A DNA stretch of 49,031 nucleotides, taken from Nocardioides sp. (lineage in GTDB: Bacteria; Actinomycetota; Actinomycetes; Propionibacteriales; Nocardioidaceae). The stretch's first letter is position 1. Each line of letters starts with the position of its first letter. Positions 31,308 through 39,153 of the stretch are shown piece after piece. The notes below the pieces were generated by a model. It was given only the letters and a program-made list of their open reading frames with translations. It was not told the origin of the DNA and made no database searches. The stretch lies in assembly GCA_026786275.1 (NCBI GenBank), contig JAJAYJ010000042.1:1-49031 (forward strand), given 5' to 3'. Made by a program: the position numbers and the translations under genes.

Positions 31308-31390
31308 TACCGGGTGTGGGATTCGAACCCACAAGTCCTTTCGGACAATGGTGTTTGAGACCATCGCGTATGCCGTTCCGCCAACCCGGC
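31308..31390 (-). tRNA. tRNA-Leu (anticodon CAA)
   Basis: Read on the minus strand, the acceptor arms GCCGGGT and ACCCGGT pair with a G-U at the first position, followed by discriminator A. The anticodon stem ATGGT/ACCAT encloses CTCAAAC, anticodon CAA (31355-31357), which decodes TTG. A long variable arm TGTCC-GAAA-GGAC marks a class II tRNA, and the T arm GTGGG-TTCGAAT-CCCAC is perfect. The 3' CCA is not encoded. TTG is a rare Leu codon in this GC-rich window. Confidence 0.95.
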
Positions 31391-31404
31391 TGGAGTGCGA
31401 GCAG

Positions 31405-31410
31405 AGCGTA
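31405..31410 (-). promoter_or_regulatory. -10 box TACGCT of the tRNA-Leu gene
   Basis: On the minus strand TACGCT lies 14 bases before the mature tRNA 5' end, a suitable distance for a short 5' precursor. Confidence 0.5.
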
Positions 31411-31521
31411 GCCGAGTCGGGCGCGACGCCCATCGAGCAGGTGCGGCGGCCCCGAGCTGCGGCCTCGTCGGGGTCCGGCTCGCGGGCCCGAACCGTGGGT
31501 CGTGACCGTGGCCCGGCCCGC

Positions 31522-31527
31522 TAGCCT
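31522..31527 (+). promoter_or_regulatory. -10 box TAGCCT of the ANTAR regulator
   Basis: TAGCCT lies 6 bases before ATG 31534, a leaderless arrangement. Confidence 0.65.
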
Positions 31528-31533
31528 GCGATC

Positions 31534-32148
31534 ATGACCGAGCCACCTGCTTCCGTCCCCGCAGCTCGCCGCGTCGTCGTCGCGGAGGACGAGGTGCTGA
31601 TCCGGATGGATCTCGCGGAGATGCTCGCCGAGGAGGGGTACGACGTCGTGGGCCAGGCCGGCGACGGCGCCCAGGCGGTCGAGCTCGCGGAGCGGTTGCG
31701 ACCCGACCTGGTGATCCTCGACGTGAAGATGCCGGTCCTCGACGGGATCGCTGCAGCCGAGCGGATCGCCGCGCAGCGGATCGCGCCGGTGGTGATCCTG
31801 ACCGCGTTCTCGCAGCGCGAGCTGATCGAGCGGGCCCGCGACGCGGGCGCGATGGCCTACCTCGTCAAGCCGTTCACGCAGTCCGACCTGGTGCCGGCCA
31901 TCGAGATGGCGATCAGCCGGTTCCGGGAGCTGACCCAGCTCGAGTCCGAGGTGGCCGACCTGACCGACCGCCTGGAGACCCGCAAGGCCGTCGAACGTGC
32001 CAAGGGCGTGCTGCAGCGCCAGCTGCAGCTCTCCGAGCCGGAGGCGTTCCGCTGGATCCAGAAGACCGCGATGGACCTGCGGCTCTCCATGCGGCAGGTG
32101 GCCGAGGGAGTCATCACCCACGGTCCCGGCATGGCCGACGCCGACTGA
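31534..32148 (+). CDS. pdtaR: REC-ANTAR response regulator (PdtaR type)
   Basis: 204 aa. The N-terminal receiver domain shows VVVAEDEVLIR, phospho-acceptor Asp63 in LVILDVKMPVLDG, and YLVKPF with the conserved Lys. A linker helix is followed by an ANTAR domain at about residues 138-195 (RKAVERAKGVLQ, EAFRWIQKTAMD, LRLSMRQVAEGV), which binds paired RNA hairpins to stop transcription termination. In Mycobacterium the homologue is PdtaR, paired with the kinase PdtaS; no kinase gene is in this window. Its place between pyk and polA is conserved in actinobacteria. The transcript is predicted to be leaderless. Confidence 0.93.
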   Translation: MTEPPASVPAARRVVVAEDEVLIRMDLAEMLAEEGYDVVGQAGDGAQAVELAERLRPDLVILDVKMPVLDGIAAAERIAAQRIAPVVILTAFSQRELIERARDAGAMAYLVKPFTQSDLVPAIEMAISRFRELTQLESEVADLTDRLETRKAVERAKGVLQRQLQLSEPEAFRWIQKTAMDLRLSMRQVAEGVITHGPGMADAD

Positions 32149-32238
32149 GCCACGCCCTCGGTCGAGGATGCCGCCGCCTGGTCCGACACCTACATGCAAC
32201 TGTGACCCTGGGTCTCGGCACGCATGGCGCAGGGTGGC

Positions 32239-32244
32239 TATAGT
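32239..32244 (+). promoter_or_regulatory. -10 box TATAGT of the liv operon
   Basis: TATAGT lies 46 bases before the livH GTG. It is the most consensus-like -10 hexamer in the window and suggests a fairly strong promoter. Confidence 0.6.
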
Positions 32245-32290
32245 CCTCCGACGATGGGTGCCGTCCGGCGCCGGATGTCAGGAGGCCCGT

Positions 32291-33616
32291 GTGCGTCTGC
32301 GAGTAATCACACTCCTCTCGGTTCTGTTCTTCCTGCTTCTCCTGCAACCGGTGGGCGCGCACGCGGACAGCACAGCCCCGAGCCCCAGCCCGTCCGCGGA
32401 GCCCAGCCCGAGCGCACCCCTCGAGCGGCCCGACGGCCCCTACATCACGGTGCGCCTCGTCGATGCTGCCGTGGACGAGCCGGTGGTCGGCGTGACGCTG
32501 AGCGTCACCGCCGAGGACGGCACCGAGGTCGGCTCCGCGGAGACCGATGCCGAGGGCCGCATCATCGTGCCCATCCCGGCCCTCGGCAGCTACACCGTGG
32601 CCCTCGACGAGGCGACCCTGCCTGAGGGCATCGAGCTCAACACCAACGCCGAGATCGTGATCACGGCCCGGCTCAACGGTGCGAACGGCGGCCTCTTCCC
32701 GATCGGGGTCCAGGAGGTGGTCTCCGTGCCGTTCAGCGACCGGCTCGTGACCAGCCTCCTGTCCGGCATCAAGTTCGGTCTGCTGGTCGCGCTGGCCGCG
32801 CTCGGGCTGTCCCTGATCTTCGGCACGACCGGCCTGACCAACTTCGCCCACGGGGAGCTGATCACCTTCGGCGCCCTCGCGACGTACGTCGCCAACCGGG
32901 GGCTCGGTCTGCCGGTGGTCCTGGCGGGGCTGCTCGCGGTCGTGGTGTCGGCGGCCTTCGGCTGGGCCCAGGACCGGGGCCTGTGGCGGCCGCTGCGGCG
33001 CCGCGGGACCGGCCTGATCGCCATGATGATCGTCTCGATCGGACTCAGCCTGCTGCTGCGCAACCTTTACCAGTACACGATCGGGAGCTCCCGCAAGTCG
33101 CTGAGCCAGTACGTCAGCCAGGCCCGCAACGACTACGGGTTCATCAAGCTCGCCGACAAGGAGATCGCGATCATGCTGGTCGCGCTGGTCGCGATCATCG
33201 TGGTCTGCGTGGTGCTGATGAAAACCCGGCTCGGCAAGTCGATGCGCGCGGTGTCGGACAACCCGGCCCTGTCCGCGTCCTCGGGCATGCAGGTCGACAG
33301 GGTGATCAGCTCGGTCTGGATCCTCGGCACGGCCCTGACCGGGCTCTCGGGCGTGCTGCTCGCGGTCAACAGCCAGATCAACTTCCTGATGGGCTTCAAG
33401 CTGCTGCTGCTCGTCTTCGCCGGCGTCACCCTGGGTGGCCTCGGCACGATCTGGGGAGCGCTGTTCGGCTCCATGGTGATCGGCATCATGGTCGAGGTCG
33501 GGCCCCTGTTCGGGGTGCCCAGCTCGATCAAGGAGGTGGGCGCCCTGGTCGTGCTCATCATCGTGCTGCTGGTCCGACCGCAAGGCATCCTGGGGCGTCG
33601 AGAGCGGGTGGGGTGA
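32291..33616 (+). CDS. livH: Branched-chain amino-acid ABC permease LivH with N-terminal extracytoplasmic domain
   Basis: 441 aa. An N-terminal signal sequence (residues 1-25, ending GAHA) and a Ser/Pro linker (SPSPSAEPSPSAP) lead into an immunoglobulin-like domain of about 85 residues (ITVRLVDAAVDEPVVGVTL to NAEIVITARLNG, residues 50-135). The LivH permease core begins near residue 150, with GLSLIFGTTGLTNFAHGE and LGGLGTIWGALFG. E. coli LivH lacks the front part; the urea permease UrtB has an N-terminal extension, so urea or amide transport is an alternative. GGAGG lies 5 bases before the GTG. Its stop overlaps a 23-codon ORF leading to livM. Confidence 0.92.
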   Translation: MRLRVITLLSVLFFLLLLQPVGAHADSTAPSPSPSAEPSPSAPLERPDGPYITVRLVDAAVDEPVVGVTLSVTAEDGTEVGSAETDAEGRIIVPIPALGSYTVALDEATLPEGIELNTNAEIVITARLNGANGGLFPIGVQEVVSVPFSDRLVTSLLSGIKFGLLVALAALGLSLIFGTTGLTNFAHGELITFGALATYVANRGLGLPVVLAGLLAVVVSAAFGWAQDRGLWRPLRRRGTGLIAMMIVSIGLSLLLRNLYQYTIGSSRKSLSQYVSQARNDYGFIKLADKEIAIMLVALVAIIVVCVVLMKTRLGKSMRAVSDNPALSASSGMQVDRVISSVWILGTALTGLSGVLLAVNSQINFLMGFKLLLLVFAGVTLGGLGTIWGALFGSMVIGIMVEVGPLFGVPSSIKEVGALVVLIIVLLVRPQGILGRRERVG

Positions 33617-33687
33617 TGATGATCTCCTCGACCATCGACCTGCCTGCCCGTCCGGTGCCGACCCTCCGCGAACGGAGCATCTCATGA
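33616..33687 (+). CDS. 23-codon bridging ORF between livH and livM
   Basis: The ATG shares its A with the livH stop (TGATG) and the TGA overlaps the livM start (ATGA). It encodes a 23-residue peptide starting MMISSTIDLPARP. Like the trpC-trpB ORF, it chains translation across a gap that otherwise would separate the genes. livM has a modest CGGAG ribosome site at 33673-33677. No known family. Confidence 0.35.
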   Translation: MMISSTIDLPARPVPTLRERSIS

Positions 33688-35006
33688 ACGCCACCCAGAC
33701 CCCGGTCGCCGCCACCGCACCGGTGACGGCGAAGAAGACGAGCAGGCACGCGACCACCTCGATCGTGCTCGGCGTCCTCGGGCTCACGCTGACCGTCGGC
33801 ATCACCTCGCCGTTCGCCTTCCTCCAGGCCAACAAGGCGTTGGCCGAGATCGACGCCGCGCCCGGCCACTACGAGGGCCGCATGCTCGCCCAGGTGGGCC
33901 GCGTGCTCGGCGTCGTCGGCACGGTCTACCTCGTGGTCTGGCTGGTCCTCGGGTTCACCGTCGGGATCGGTGGCGTGGACATGGTGGAGGTCTTCCGCAC
34001 CGCGCTCAACCAGGCCTTCGGGCCCAACGCGATCGTCTACGCCCTGGCCGCCATCGGGCTCAACATCCACTTCGGCTACACCGGGCTGCTGAACTTCGGG
34101 CAGGCCGGGTTCATGGCCGTCGGCGCCTACGGGCTCGCCGTCAGCGTCGTGACCTGGGGCCTGCCGTTCTGGCTCGGTGTCGTGGTCGCGCTGTTGGCGC
34201 CGGTCCTGCTGGCCATCCTGCTCGGTCTGCCCACGCTGCGGCTGCGCGCCGACTACCTGGCCATCGCGACGATCGCGACGGCAGAGATCCTGCGCCTCGT
34301 CTTCGGCGCGGTGGAGACCAAGGACGTGTTCGGCGGGTCCAACGGCCTCAACGGGTACGTCGGCCCCTTCCAGGACGCCAACATCTTCCGTGCGTGGGAC
34401 GTCTTCACCACCGGCGCCCTGGCCTTCGAGGAGGTCGACCTCGGCATCGTGTCCTTCAGCAAGCGTGACCTCTGGTCGATGCTGGTGGGCTGGATCGTCG
34501 TGGCCCTGGCCTGCCTGGTCGTCTGGGCCCTGATGCGCAGTCCCTGGGGCCGGGTGCTCCGCTCCATCCGCGAGGACGAGGAGGCGGTCCGCTCGCTCGG
34601 CAAGAACGTCTTCGCCTACAAGATGCAGTCGCTCATCCTCGGCGGCATCTTCGGCGGCATGGCCGGGTTGTTCCTGGCGCTGAAGCAGGCGTCAGTGGTG
34701 CCGAGCGACTACTCCACCAACATGACGTTCCTCGCCTTCACCGCACTGCTCATCGGTGGCGCCGCCCGGGTCGCGGGACCCGTCATCGGCGCGATGATCC
34801 TGTGGTTCCTGATCTCGGGTCTAGGCTCGTTCTTCGGCCAGGCCACCTCGGGGGCCGACCCGCTGCTGCCGTCCTGGGTGATGGACAACACCCAGGCCAG
34901 CCTCGTCCGTTTCATCATCACCGGCCTCGGGCTGATGCTGCTGATGATCTTCCGACCACAGGGGATCTTCGGCGACCGAAGGGAGATCGCGATCGATGGA
35001 CGCTGA
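33684..35006 (+). CDS. livM: Branched-chain amino-acid ABC permease LivM with N-terminal DUF4190-like domain
   Basis: 440 aa. Residues 20-110 hold two helices around LQANKALAEIDAAPGHYEGRML, resembling DUF4190, a small actinobacterial membrane domain not normally part of LivM. The permease core follows, with LNIHFGYTGLLNFGQAGFMAVGAYG, TLRLRADYLAIATIA and IREDEEAVRSLGKNVFAYK, and ends at IFRPQGIFGDRRE. It is the second permease of the importer. The stop overlaps livG by 11 bases. Confidence 0.93.
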   Translation: MNATQTPVAATAPVTAKKTSRHATTSIVLGVLGLTLTVGITSPFAFLQANKALAEIDAAPGHYEGRMLAQVGRVLGVVGTVYLVVWLVLGFTVGIGGVDMVEVFRTALNQAFGPNAIVYALAAIGLNIHFGYTGLLNFGQAGFMAVGAYGLAVSVVTWGLPFWLGVVVALLAPVLLAILLGLPTLRLRADYLAIATIATAEILRLVFGAVETKDVFGGSNGLNGYVGPFQDANIFRAWDVFTTGALAFEEVDLGIVSFSKRDLWSMLVGWIVVALACLVVWALMRSPWGRVLRSIREDEEAVRSLGKNVFAYKMQSLILGGIFGGMAGLFLALKQASVVPSDYSTNMTFLAFTALLIGGAARVAGPVIGAMILWFLISGLGSFFGQATSGADPLLPSWVMDNTQASLVRFIITGLGLMLLMIFRPQGIFGDRREIAIDGR

Positions 35007-35970
35007 GCGCGAGGACACCACCACCGCAGGAACCGCGGGTACCGGCACCCCGAGTGCCTTCGCGGCCCGTCCCGACCTCTCGGGCGTGCCCGCCGAGCCC
35101 GGCGTGGCCAAGCCCGACGCGATCATCGTCGGCGACTCGATCACCCGGCAGTTCGGCGGTCTCAAGGCCGTCGACGTAGACCACATCGAGATCCAGCGTG
35201 GCGTGATCACGGCGCTGATCGGCCCCAACGGGGCCGGCAAGACCACGCTGTTCAACCTGCTGACCGGCTTCGACGTGCCGGCCACCGGCGCGTGGAGCTT
35301 CAACGGGAGCTCGCTGGCCCGGGTGGCGCCGTACAAGGTGGCGCGCCTGGGCATGGTGCGTACCTTCCAGCTCACCAAGGTGCTGGCCAAGCTCACCGTC
35401 ATCGAGAACATGCGGCTCGGGGCCACCGGCCAACGGGGCGAGAAGTTCTGGCTGGCGGCGTTCCCGTTCCTGTGGCGCCAGCAGGAGCACGAGAACACCG
35501 AGCGCGCCGACGACCTGCTGACCCGCTTCAAGCTCGACGAGAAGCGCGAGGACTTCGCGGGGTCGCTGTCGGGCGGTCAGCGCAAGCTGCTCGAGATGGC
35601 GCGGGCCCTGATGGTCGACCCCGAGCTGATCATGCTCGACGAGCCGATGGCCGGCGTGAACCCGGCGCTGAAGCAGTCGCTGCTGGGTCACGTGAAGTCG
35701 CTGCGCGACGAGGGCCGCACCGTGCTGTTCGTCGAGCACGACATGGACATGGTCCGCGACATCTCCGACTGGGTCATCGTGATGGCCCAGGGCAAGATCG
35801 TCGCCGAGGGCACGCCCGAGGCCGTGATGACCAACCCGGCGGTGATCGACGCCTACCTCGGTGCACACCACGACACCGACCTCACCGAGATCGACGAGAA
35901 GGAGATCGAGGCCGAGGCGATGGCCGAGATCCAGTCCGAGATCGAGTCCGACCAGAAGGACCACCGATGA
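34996..35970 (+). CDS. livG: Branched-chain amino-acid ABC transporter ATPase LivG
   Basis: 324 aa; longer than the usual 255-260 because of about 45 extra residues at the N-terminus and an acidic Glu/Asp/Ile tail of about 30 at the end. Walker A GPNGAGKTT, signature LSGGQRKLLEMARAL, Walker B LIMLDEPMAGV and switch VEHDMDMV are all intact. FDVPATGAWSFNG and ARTFQ-like VRTFQLTKV are typical of LivG. It overlaps livM by 11 bases and livF by ATGA. It forms a heterodimer with LivF on the inner face of the membrane. Confidence 0.95.
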   Translation: MDAEREDTTTAGTAGTGTPSAFAARPDLSGVPAEPGVAKPDAIIVGDSITRQFGGLKAVDVDHIEIQRGVITALIGPNGAGKTTLFNLLTGFDVPATGAWSFNGSSLARVAPYKVARLGMVRTFQLTKVLAKLTVIENMRLGATGQRGEKFWLAAFPFLWRQQEHENTERADDLLTRFKLDEKREDFAGSLSGGQRKLLEMARALMVDPELIMLDEPMAGVNPALKQSLLGHVKSLRDEGRTVLFVEHDMDMVRDISDWVIVMAQGKIVAEGTPEAVMTNPAVIDAYLGAHHDTDLTEIDEKEIEAEAMAEIQSEIESDQKDHR

Positions 35971-36749
35971 GCCAGCCCGGCACCAGCACACCCGAGCGCG
36001 ACGTGCACCTCGCCGCAGCCGGCGAGGCGGTCCTGCGCGCCGACGACCTGTTCGGCGGCTACCTGCCCGGTGTCGACATCCTCAACGGCGCCGACCTCTA
36101 CTGCAACAAGGGTGAGCTCGTCGGCATCATCGGGCCCAACGGAGCTGGGAAGTCCACGCTGCTCAAGGCCCTCTTCGGCCTCGTGAACGTGCGCACCGGC
36201 TCGGTGACGCTGGAAGGTCGCGACATCACCAACAAGCGGGCCGACCAGCTGGTCACCGCCGGGATCGGCTTCGTGCCCCAGAACAACAACGTGTTCCCGA
36301 GCCTGACCATCGAGGAGAACCTCGAGATGGGCTGCTTCCAGGCGCCCAAGAAGTTCGTCGAGCGCTTCGACTTCGTCACCGACATCTTTCCCAGACTGGG
36401 GGAGCGTCGCAAGCAGCGCGCCGGCTCACTCTCCGGTGGCGAGCGCCAGATGGTGGCCATGGGGCGCGCCCTGATGATGGCGCCCTCGGTGCTGCTCCTC
36501 GACGAGCCGTCGGCTGGTCTGTCGCCGGTGCTGCAGGACGAGGTGTTCGTGCAGACCCGCAACATCAACAAGGCGGGGGTCTCGGTGATCATGGTCGAGC
36601 AGAACGCCCGGCGCTGCCTGCAGATCTGCGACCGCGGCTACGTCCTGGACCACGGTCGCAACGCCTACACGGGGACCGGCAGGTCCCTGGGCAAGGACCC
36701 GAAGGTGATCGAGCTGTACCTGGGCACGCTGGGCGCCGCCGCGAGCTGA
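35967..36749 (+). CDS. livF: Branched-chain amino-acid ABC transporter ATPase LivF
   Basis: 260 aa. Walker A GPNGAGKST, signature LSGGERQMVAMGRAL, Walker B VLLLDEPSAGLSP and switch MVEQNARRCLQ are intact; VPQNNNVFPSLTIEENLEMG is the LivF-type Q-loop region. It starts by overlap with livG and ends the livH-livM-livG-livF operon. Two copies of a perfect palindrome lie directly downstream. The binding protein gene livK faces it on the other strand. Confidence 0.95.
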   Translation: MSQPGTSTPERDVHLAAAGEAVLRADDLFGGYLPGVDILNGADLYCNKGELVGIIGPNGAGKSTLLKALFGLVNVRTGSVTLEGRDITNKRADQLVTAGIGFVPQNNNVFPSLTIEENLEMGCFQAPKKFVERFDFVTDIFPRLGERRKQRAGSLSGGERQMVAMGRALMMAPSVLLLDEPSAGLSPVLQDEVFVQTRNINKAGVSVIMVEQNARRCLQICDRGYVLDHGRNAYTGTGRSLGKDPKVIELYLGTLGAAAS

Positions 36750-36778
36750 GCGGACCGCGACCGAGACGGTGCGGCGAG

Positions 36779-36809
36779 GGCCCGAGACCAGCTGGTCTCG
36801 GGCCTTTCT
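36779..36809. terminator. Terminator palindrome, copy 1, after livF
   Basis: A 26-base perfect inverted repeat (36779-36804, centre CAGCTG) is followed by TTTCT. It lies 30 bases after the livF stop, in the right place and orientation for a Rho-independent terminator. The same 26 bases recur at 36860-36885. Confidence 0.8.
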
Positions 36810-36853
36810 CACGCCCGGGACGGCCACGGTCGGACCCTGGGTCTCCCGGCATG

Positions 36854-36891
36854 GCGAAGGGCCCGAGACCAGCTGGTCTCGGGCCCTTCGC
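36854..36891. terminator. Terminator palindrome, copy 2, shared by livF and livK
   Basis: A 38-base perfect palindrome (19 bp arms, from GCGAAGGG to CCCTTCGC) contains the same 26-base core as copy 1. Being symmetrical, it can end both the livF transcript and the oncoming livK transcript. It lies 33 bases beyond the livK stop. Confidence 0.8.
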
Positions 36892-36920
36892 GTGCTTCCG
36901 TGCTTCGCGTGCTTCCGTGC
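36887..36920. repeat. Perfect 17-bp tandem duplication
   Basis: TTCGCGTGCTTCCGTGC occurs twice in a row, 36887-36903 and 36904-36920, without mismatch. The first copy shares its opening bases with the right arm of the second palindrome. It lies between the terminator and the livK stop codon. Confidence 0.9.
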
Positions 36921-36924
36921 AGGC

Positions 36925-38232
36925 TCAGATCTCGCCCGCGATGAAGTCGACGGCCGCGTTCTTGTTCTCGGCGTCGTACTCGTAGATGCCGATCGACGCG
37001 GCGGTCGGGCTGCCGGTCTCACCGAGCTCGATGGGCCCGGAGGCGCCGTCGAAGTCGATGTCCTCGCCGGCGTCGAGCAGCTCGGCGCAGTCCGCGAACG
37101 TCGTGCACTTCTCACCGCCCGTGGTCACGTCGACGATGTTCTCGGCCAGCACCGACCCGGCGTCGTCGCCCGCCTCGACGGCCGCGAGGGCCGAGGTGAT
37201 GACGGCGTCGTAGGACTCCGCCGAGTAGGCGAACGAGGTCAGGTCGGGGGCGATCGCCAGCAGGCGGTCCTGGAACTCCCCGCCGGAGTCGGCGCCCGGG
37301 ATGGTGCCCTTGACGCCCGTCAGGGTGCCCGGGGGCAGCGACGGGTCGGAGTCGGCGCTGTAGTCGGCCGTGTTGCCGTCGACGAAGTACGTCGGCAGAT
37401 CCGCCGGACCGGCACCCGCGGTGATCAGCTGCGGGACGATCGTCGCGGTCTCCTCGAAGCCGACCAGGACCAGGGAGTCGCCGCCCGCGGCCGCGATCTC
37501 GTCGACCTGCGAGTCGAACGTCTGAGCGTTCTCGCCGTAGAAGACGGTGGCTGCGACAGCGCTTCCTGCGTTCTCTAGGTTGGTCGAGATCTGCTCGGCG
37601 AGGGTCTCGCCGTAGGCGTCCTGGCGGGCCAGGATGGCGACGTTGGAGCGACCGTCCTCAATGAGGAGGTTGGCCATCACCGCACCCTGGAGGATGTCGG
37701 AGGGCGCCGTGCGGAAGTAGAGGTCCGGCTCGGCGTAGTTGCCCTCGTCGAAGGCCGTCGAGGTGTTGGCCGGCGAGAACATCACCGCGCCAGCGTCCTG
37801 GATCTGGTCGATCACCGTCAGCGAGACGCCCGAGGACGCAGCCCCGACGATTACGTCGGAGTTGGCGGCGAGCAGCTCGTCGGTCTCGGCCGGTGCGATG
37901 CCGGAGTCGGCGTCGCCCGAGTCACCACGCACGTGGACGACGTCCTGACCCAGCACGCCACCGGCCTCGTTGATCTCGCTGACCGCCAGGTCGACCCCGG
38001 CGAACTCGGGAGGACCGAGGAACGCGAGGCTGCCGGTCTCCGGCAGCAACGAGCCGAAGGTCAGGGTGCCGTCACCCTGGATCTCGGCCGGTGCACTGGA
38101 GGACTCCGTGTCCGTGTTTTCGGTGCTGGTGGCGCTGGGCTCTTCGTCGGAACCACAGGCTGCGAGGGTGGTGCTGAGGACGGCGGCGCCGGCCATCAGC
38201 TTGACCCAGGAAGCGGTCTTCTTTCGATTCAC
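36925..38232 (-). CDS. livK: Branched-chain amino-acid ABC transporter substrate-binding lipoprotein
   Basis: 435 aa. The signal peptide ends in the lipobox TTLAAC with Cys26, so it is anchored to the outer membrane face of the cell membrane; a Ser/Thr/Glu-rich linker follows. The two-lobed periplasmic-binding fold shows LTFGSLLPETGSLAFLG, VIVGAASSGVSL, FSPANTST, YGETLAEQI and SYDAVITSA. A Cys pair is likely in GEKCTTFADCAEL. GTG 38232 is chosen, with AAAGG about 8 bases upstream; the longer reading to 38268 has no signal-like start. It is convergent with livHMGF and has its own promoter region. Confidence 0.93.
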   Translation of the reverse strand: MNRKKTASWVKLMAGAAVLSTTLAACGSDEEPSATSTENTDTESSSAPAEIQGDGTLTFGSLLPETGSLAFLGPPEFAGVDLAVSEINEAGGVLGQDVVHVRGDSGDADSGIAPAETDELLAANSDVIVGAASSGVSLTVIDQIQDAGAVMFSPANTSTAFDEGNYAEPDLYFRTAPSDILQGAVMANLLIEDGRSNVAILARQDAYGETLAEQISTNLENAGSAVAATVFYGENAQTFDSQVDEIAAAGGDSLVLVGFEETATIVPQLITAGAGPADLPTYFVDGNTADYSADSDPSLPPGTLTGVKGTIPGADSGGEFQDRLLAIAPDLTSFAYSAESYDAVITSALAAVEAGDDAGSVLAENIVDVTTGGEKCTTFADCAELLDAGEDIDFDGASGPIELGETGSPTAASIGIYEYDAENKNAAVDFIAGEI

Positions 38233-38306
38233 GTTGGTGAACCTTTCTGTCGGGTGGGTGCACTTCACCGCCGCCCGCTCCCCCGAAGGAAGGGCAGAGC
38301 ACCGTC

Positions 38307-38312
38307 ACCGTA
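38307..38312 (-). promoter_or_regulatory. Candidate -10 box TACGGT of livK
   Basis: On the minus strand TACGGT lies 74 bases before the livK GTG. A run of eight G at 38324-38331 sits directly behind it, between this box and the divergent gene. The assignment is tentative. Confidence 0.3.
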
Positions 38313-38461
38313 GTGTGCGTAAAGGGGGGGGACACCGGCTGGAACCCTCTCGTTAGCGAACCGTTACCTCGCCGACCCGTCCACCCGGCGCTCTGCGACG
38401 AACCCCGGCGTCGGGCTCTGCCCCCGGTGGAGGGCGCTGTGACAACCGTTGCGCCGGCGCG

Positions 38462-38467
38462 TAGTGT
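38462..38467 (+). promoter_or_regulatory. -10 box TAGTGT of the GNAT gene
   Basis: TAGTGT lies 28 bases before GTG 38496 and leaves a short leader containing GAGGG. Confidence 0.45.
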
Positions 38468-38495
38468 CGGTTTCAAGCACCGACGAGGGAAGGAC

Positions 38496-39122
38496 GTGGT
38501 CTGGATGACCCGCGCACAGGTCGTCCTGCGCCACGCCGCGCTCAGCGACGCCCCCTTCCTGGTGGACCTCTGGGAGCAGGCGTGCCGCCGCGCCGACCGG
38601 CACGAGCAGGTCGCGGACCTCGAGGCCGTCATCAAGACCGCGCTGGAGTCCGCCGAGCAGCGGCTGCTGATCGCCGAGCACGACGGTGCCCCGGCCGGTG
38701 CCGTGCTGCTGCGGTTGTCGACGGTGACCCCGATGAACCCCGAGCCCTGCCTGCAGGTGCTGTCCCCGCACGTCACACCGGCGATGCGTCGCAAGGGCAT
38801 CGGCCGGATCCTGATGGAAGCCGCCGCCATGTACGCCGACGAGCTCGGCGTGGGTCACCTGGCCACCGCGGTGGACACCGGGTCCCGTGACGCCAACCGC
38901 TTCATGGCCCGGCTGGGCCTGGGTCCCCAGGCCACCCTGCGCGTCGCCCCGCTGGCGATCGTGCAGTCCAAGGTCGGGCAGTCGAAGTCCGGCGTGTGTG
39001 CGCCGGGCCGGGCTCCGGCCGGACGCCAGCTGGGACAGATCCTGGCCGCGCGCCGGTCCATGCGACGCACGTCTCCGGCGGCGCCGTCACGCCCTTCGTC
39101 GGCCCGCGACGCCCGCTCCTGA
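38496..39122 (+). CDS. GNAT-family N-acetyltransferase
   Basis: 208 aa. The acetyl-CoA-binding motif A is visible as VTPAMRRKGIGRILMEAA (Arg-Arg-Lys-Gly-Ile-Gly), with motif B as DANRFMARLGL. The C-terminal 40 residues are basic and rich in Arg, Pro and Ser, probably unstructured. The substrate cannot be told. GTG 38496 is preferred because GAGGG ends 6 bases upstream; ATG 38505 is an alternative. It lies 31 bp before polA, which has its own promoter, and is divergent from livK. Confidence 0.85.
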   Translation: MVWMTRAQVVLRHAALSDAPFLVDLWEQACRRADRHEQVADLEAVIKTALESAEQRLLIAEHDGAPAGAVLLRLSTVTPMNPEPCLQVLSPHVTPAMRRKGIGRILMEAAAMYADELGVGHLATAVDTGSRDANRFMARLGLGPQATLRVAPLAIVQSKVGQSKSGVCAPGRAPAGRQLGQILAARRSMRRTSPAAPSRPSSARDARS

Positions 39123-39140
39123 CCCCTGACCGGCGTCCTC

Positions 39141-39146
39141 TAGAGT
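39141..39146 (+). promoter_or_regulatory. -10 box TAGAGT of polA
   Basis: TAGAGT lies 7 bases before GTG 39154, giving a leaderless polA transcript. Confidence 0.65.
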
Positions 39147-39153
39147 CGCGGAC

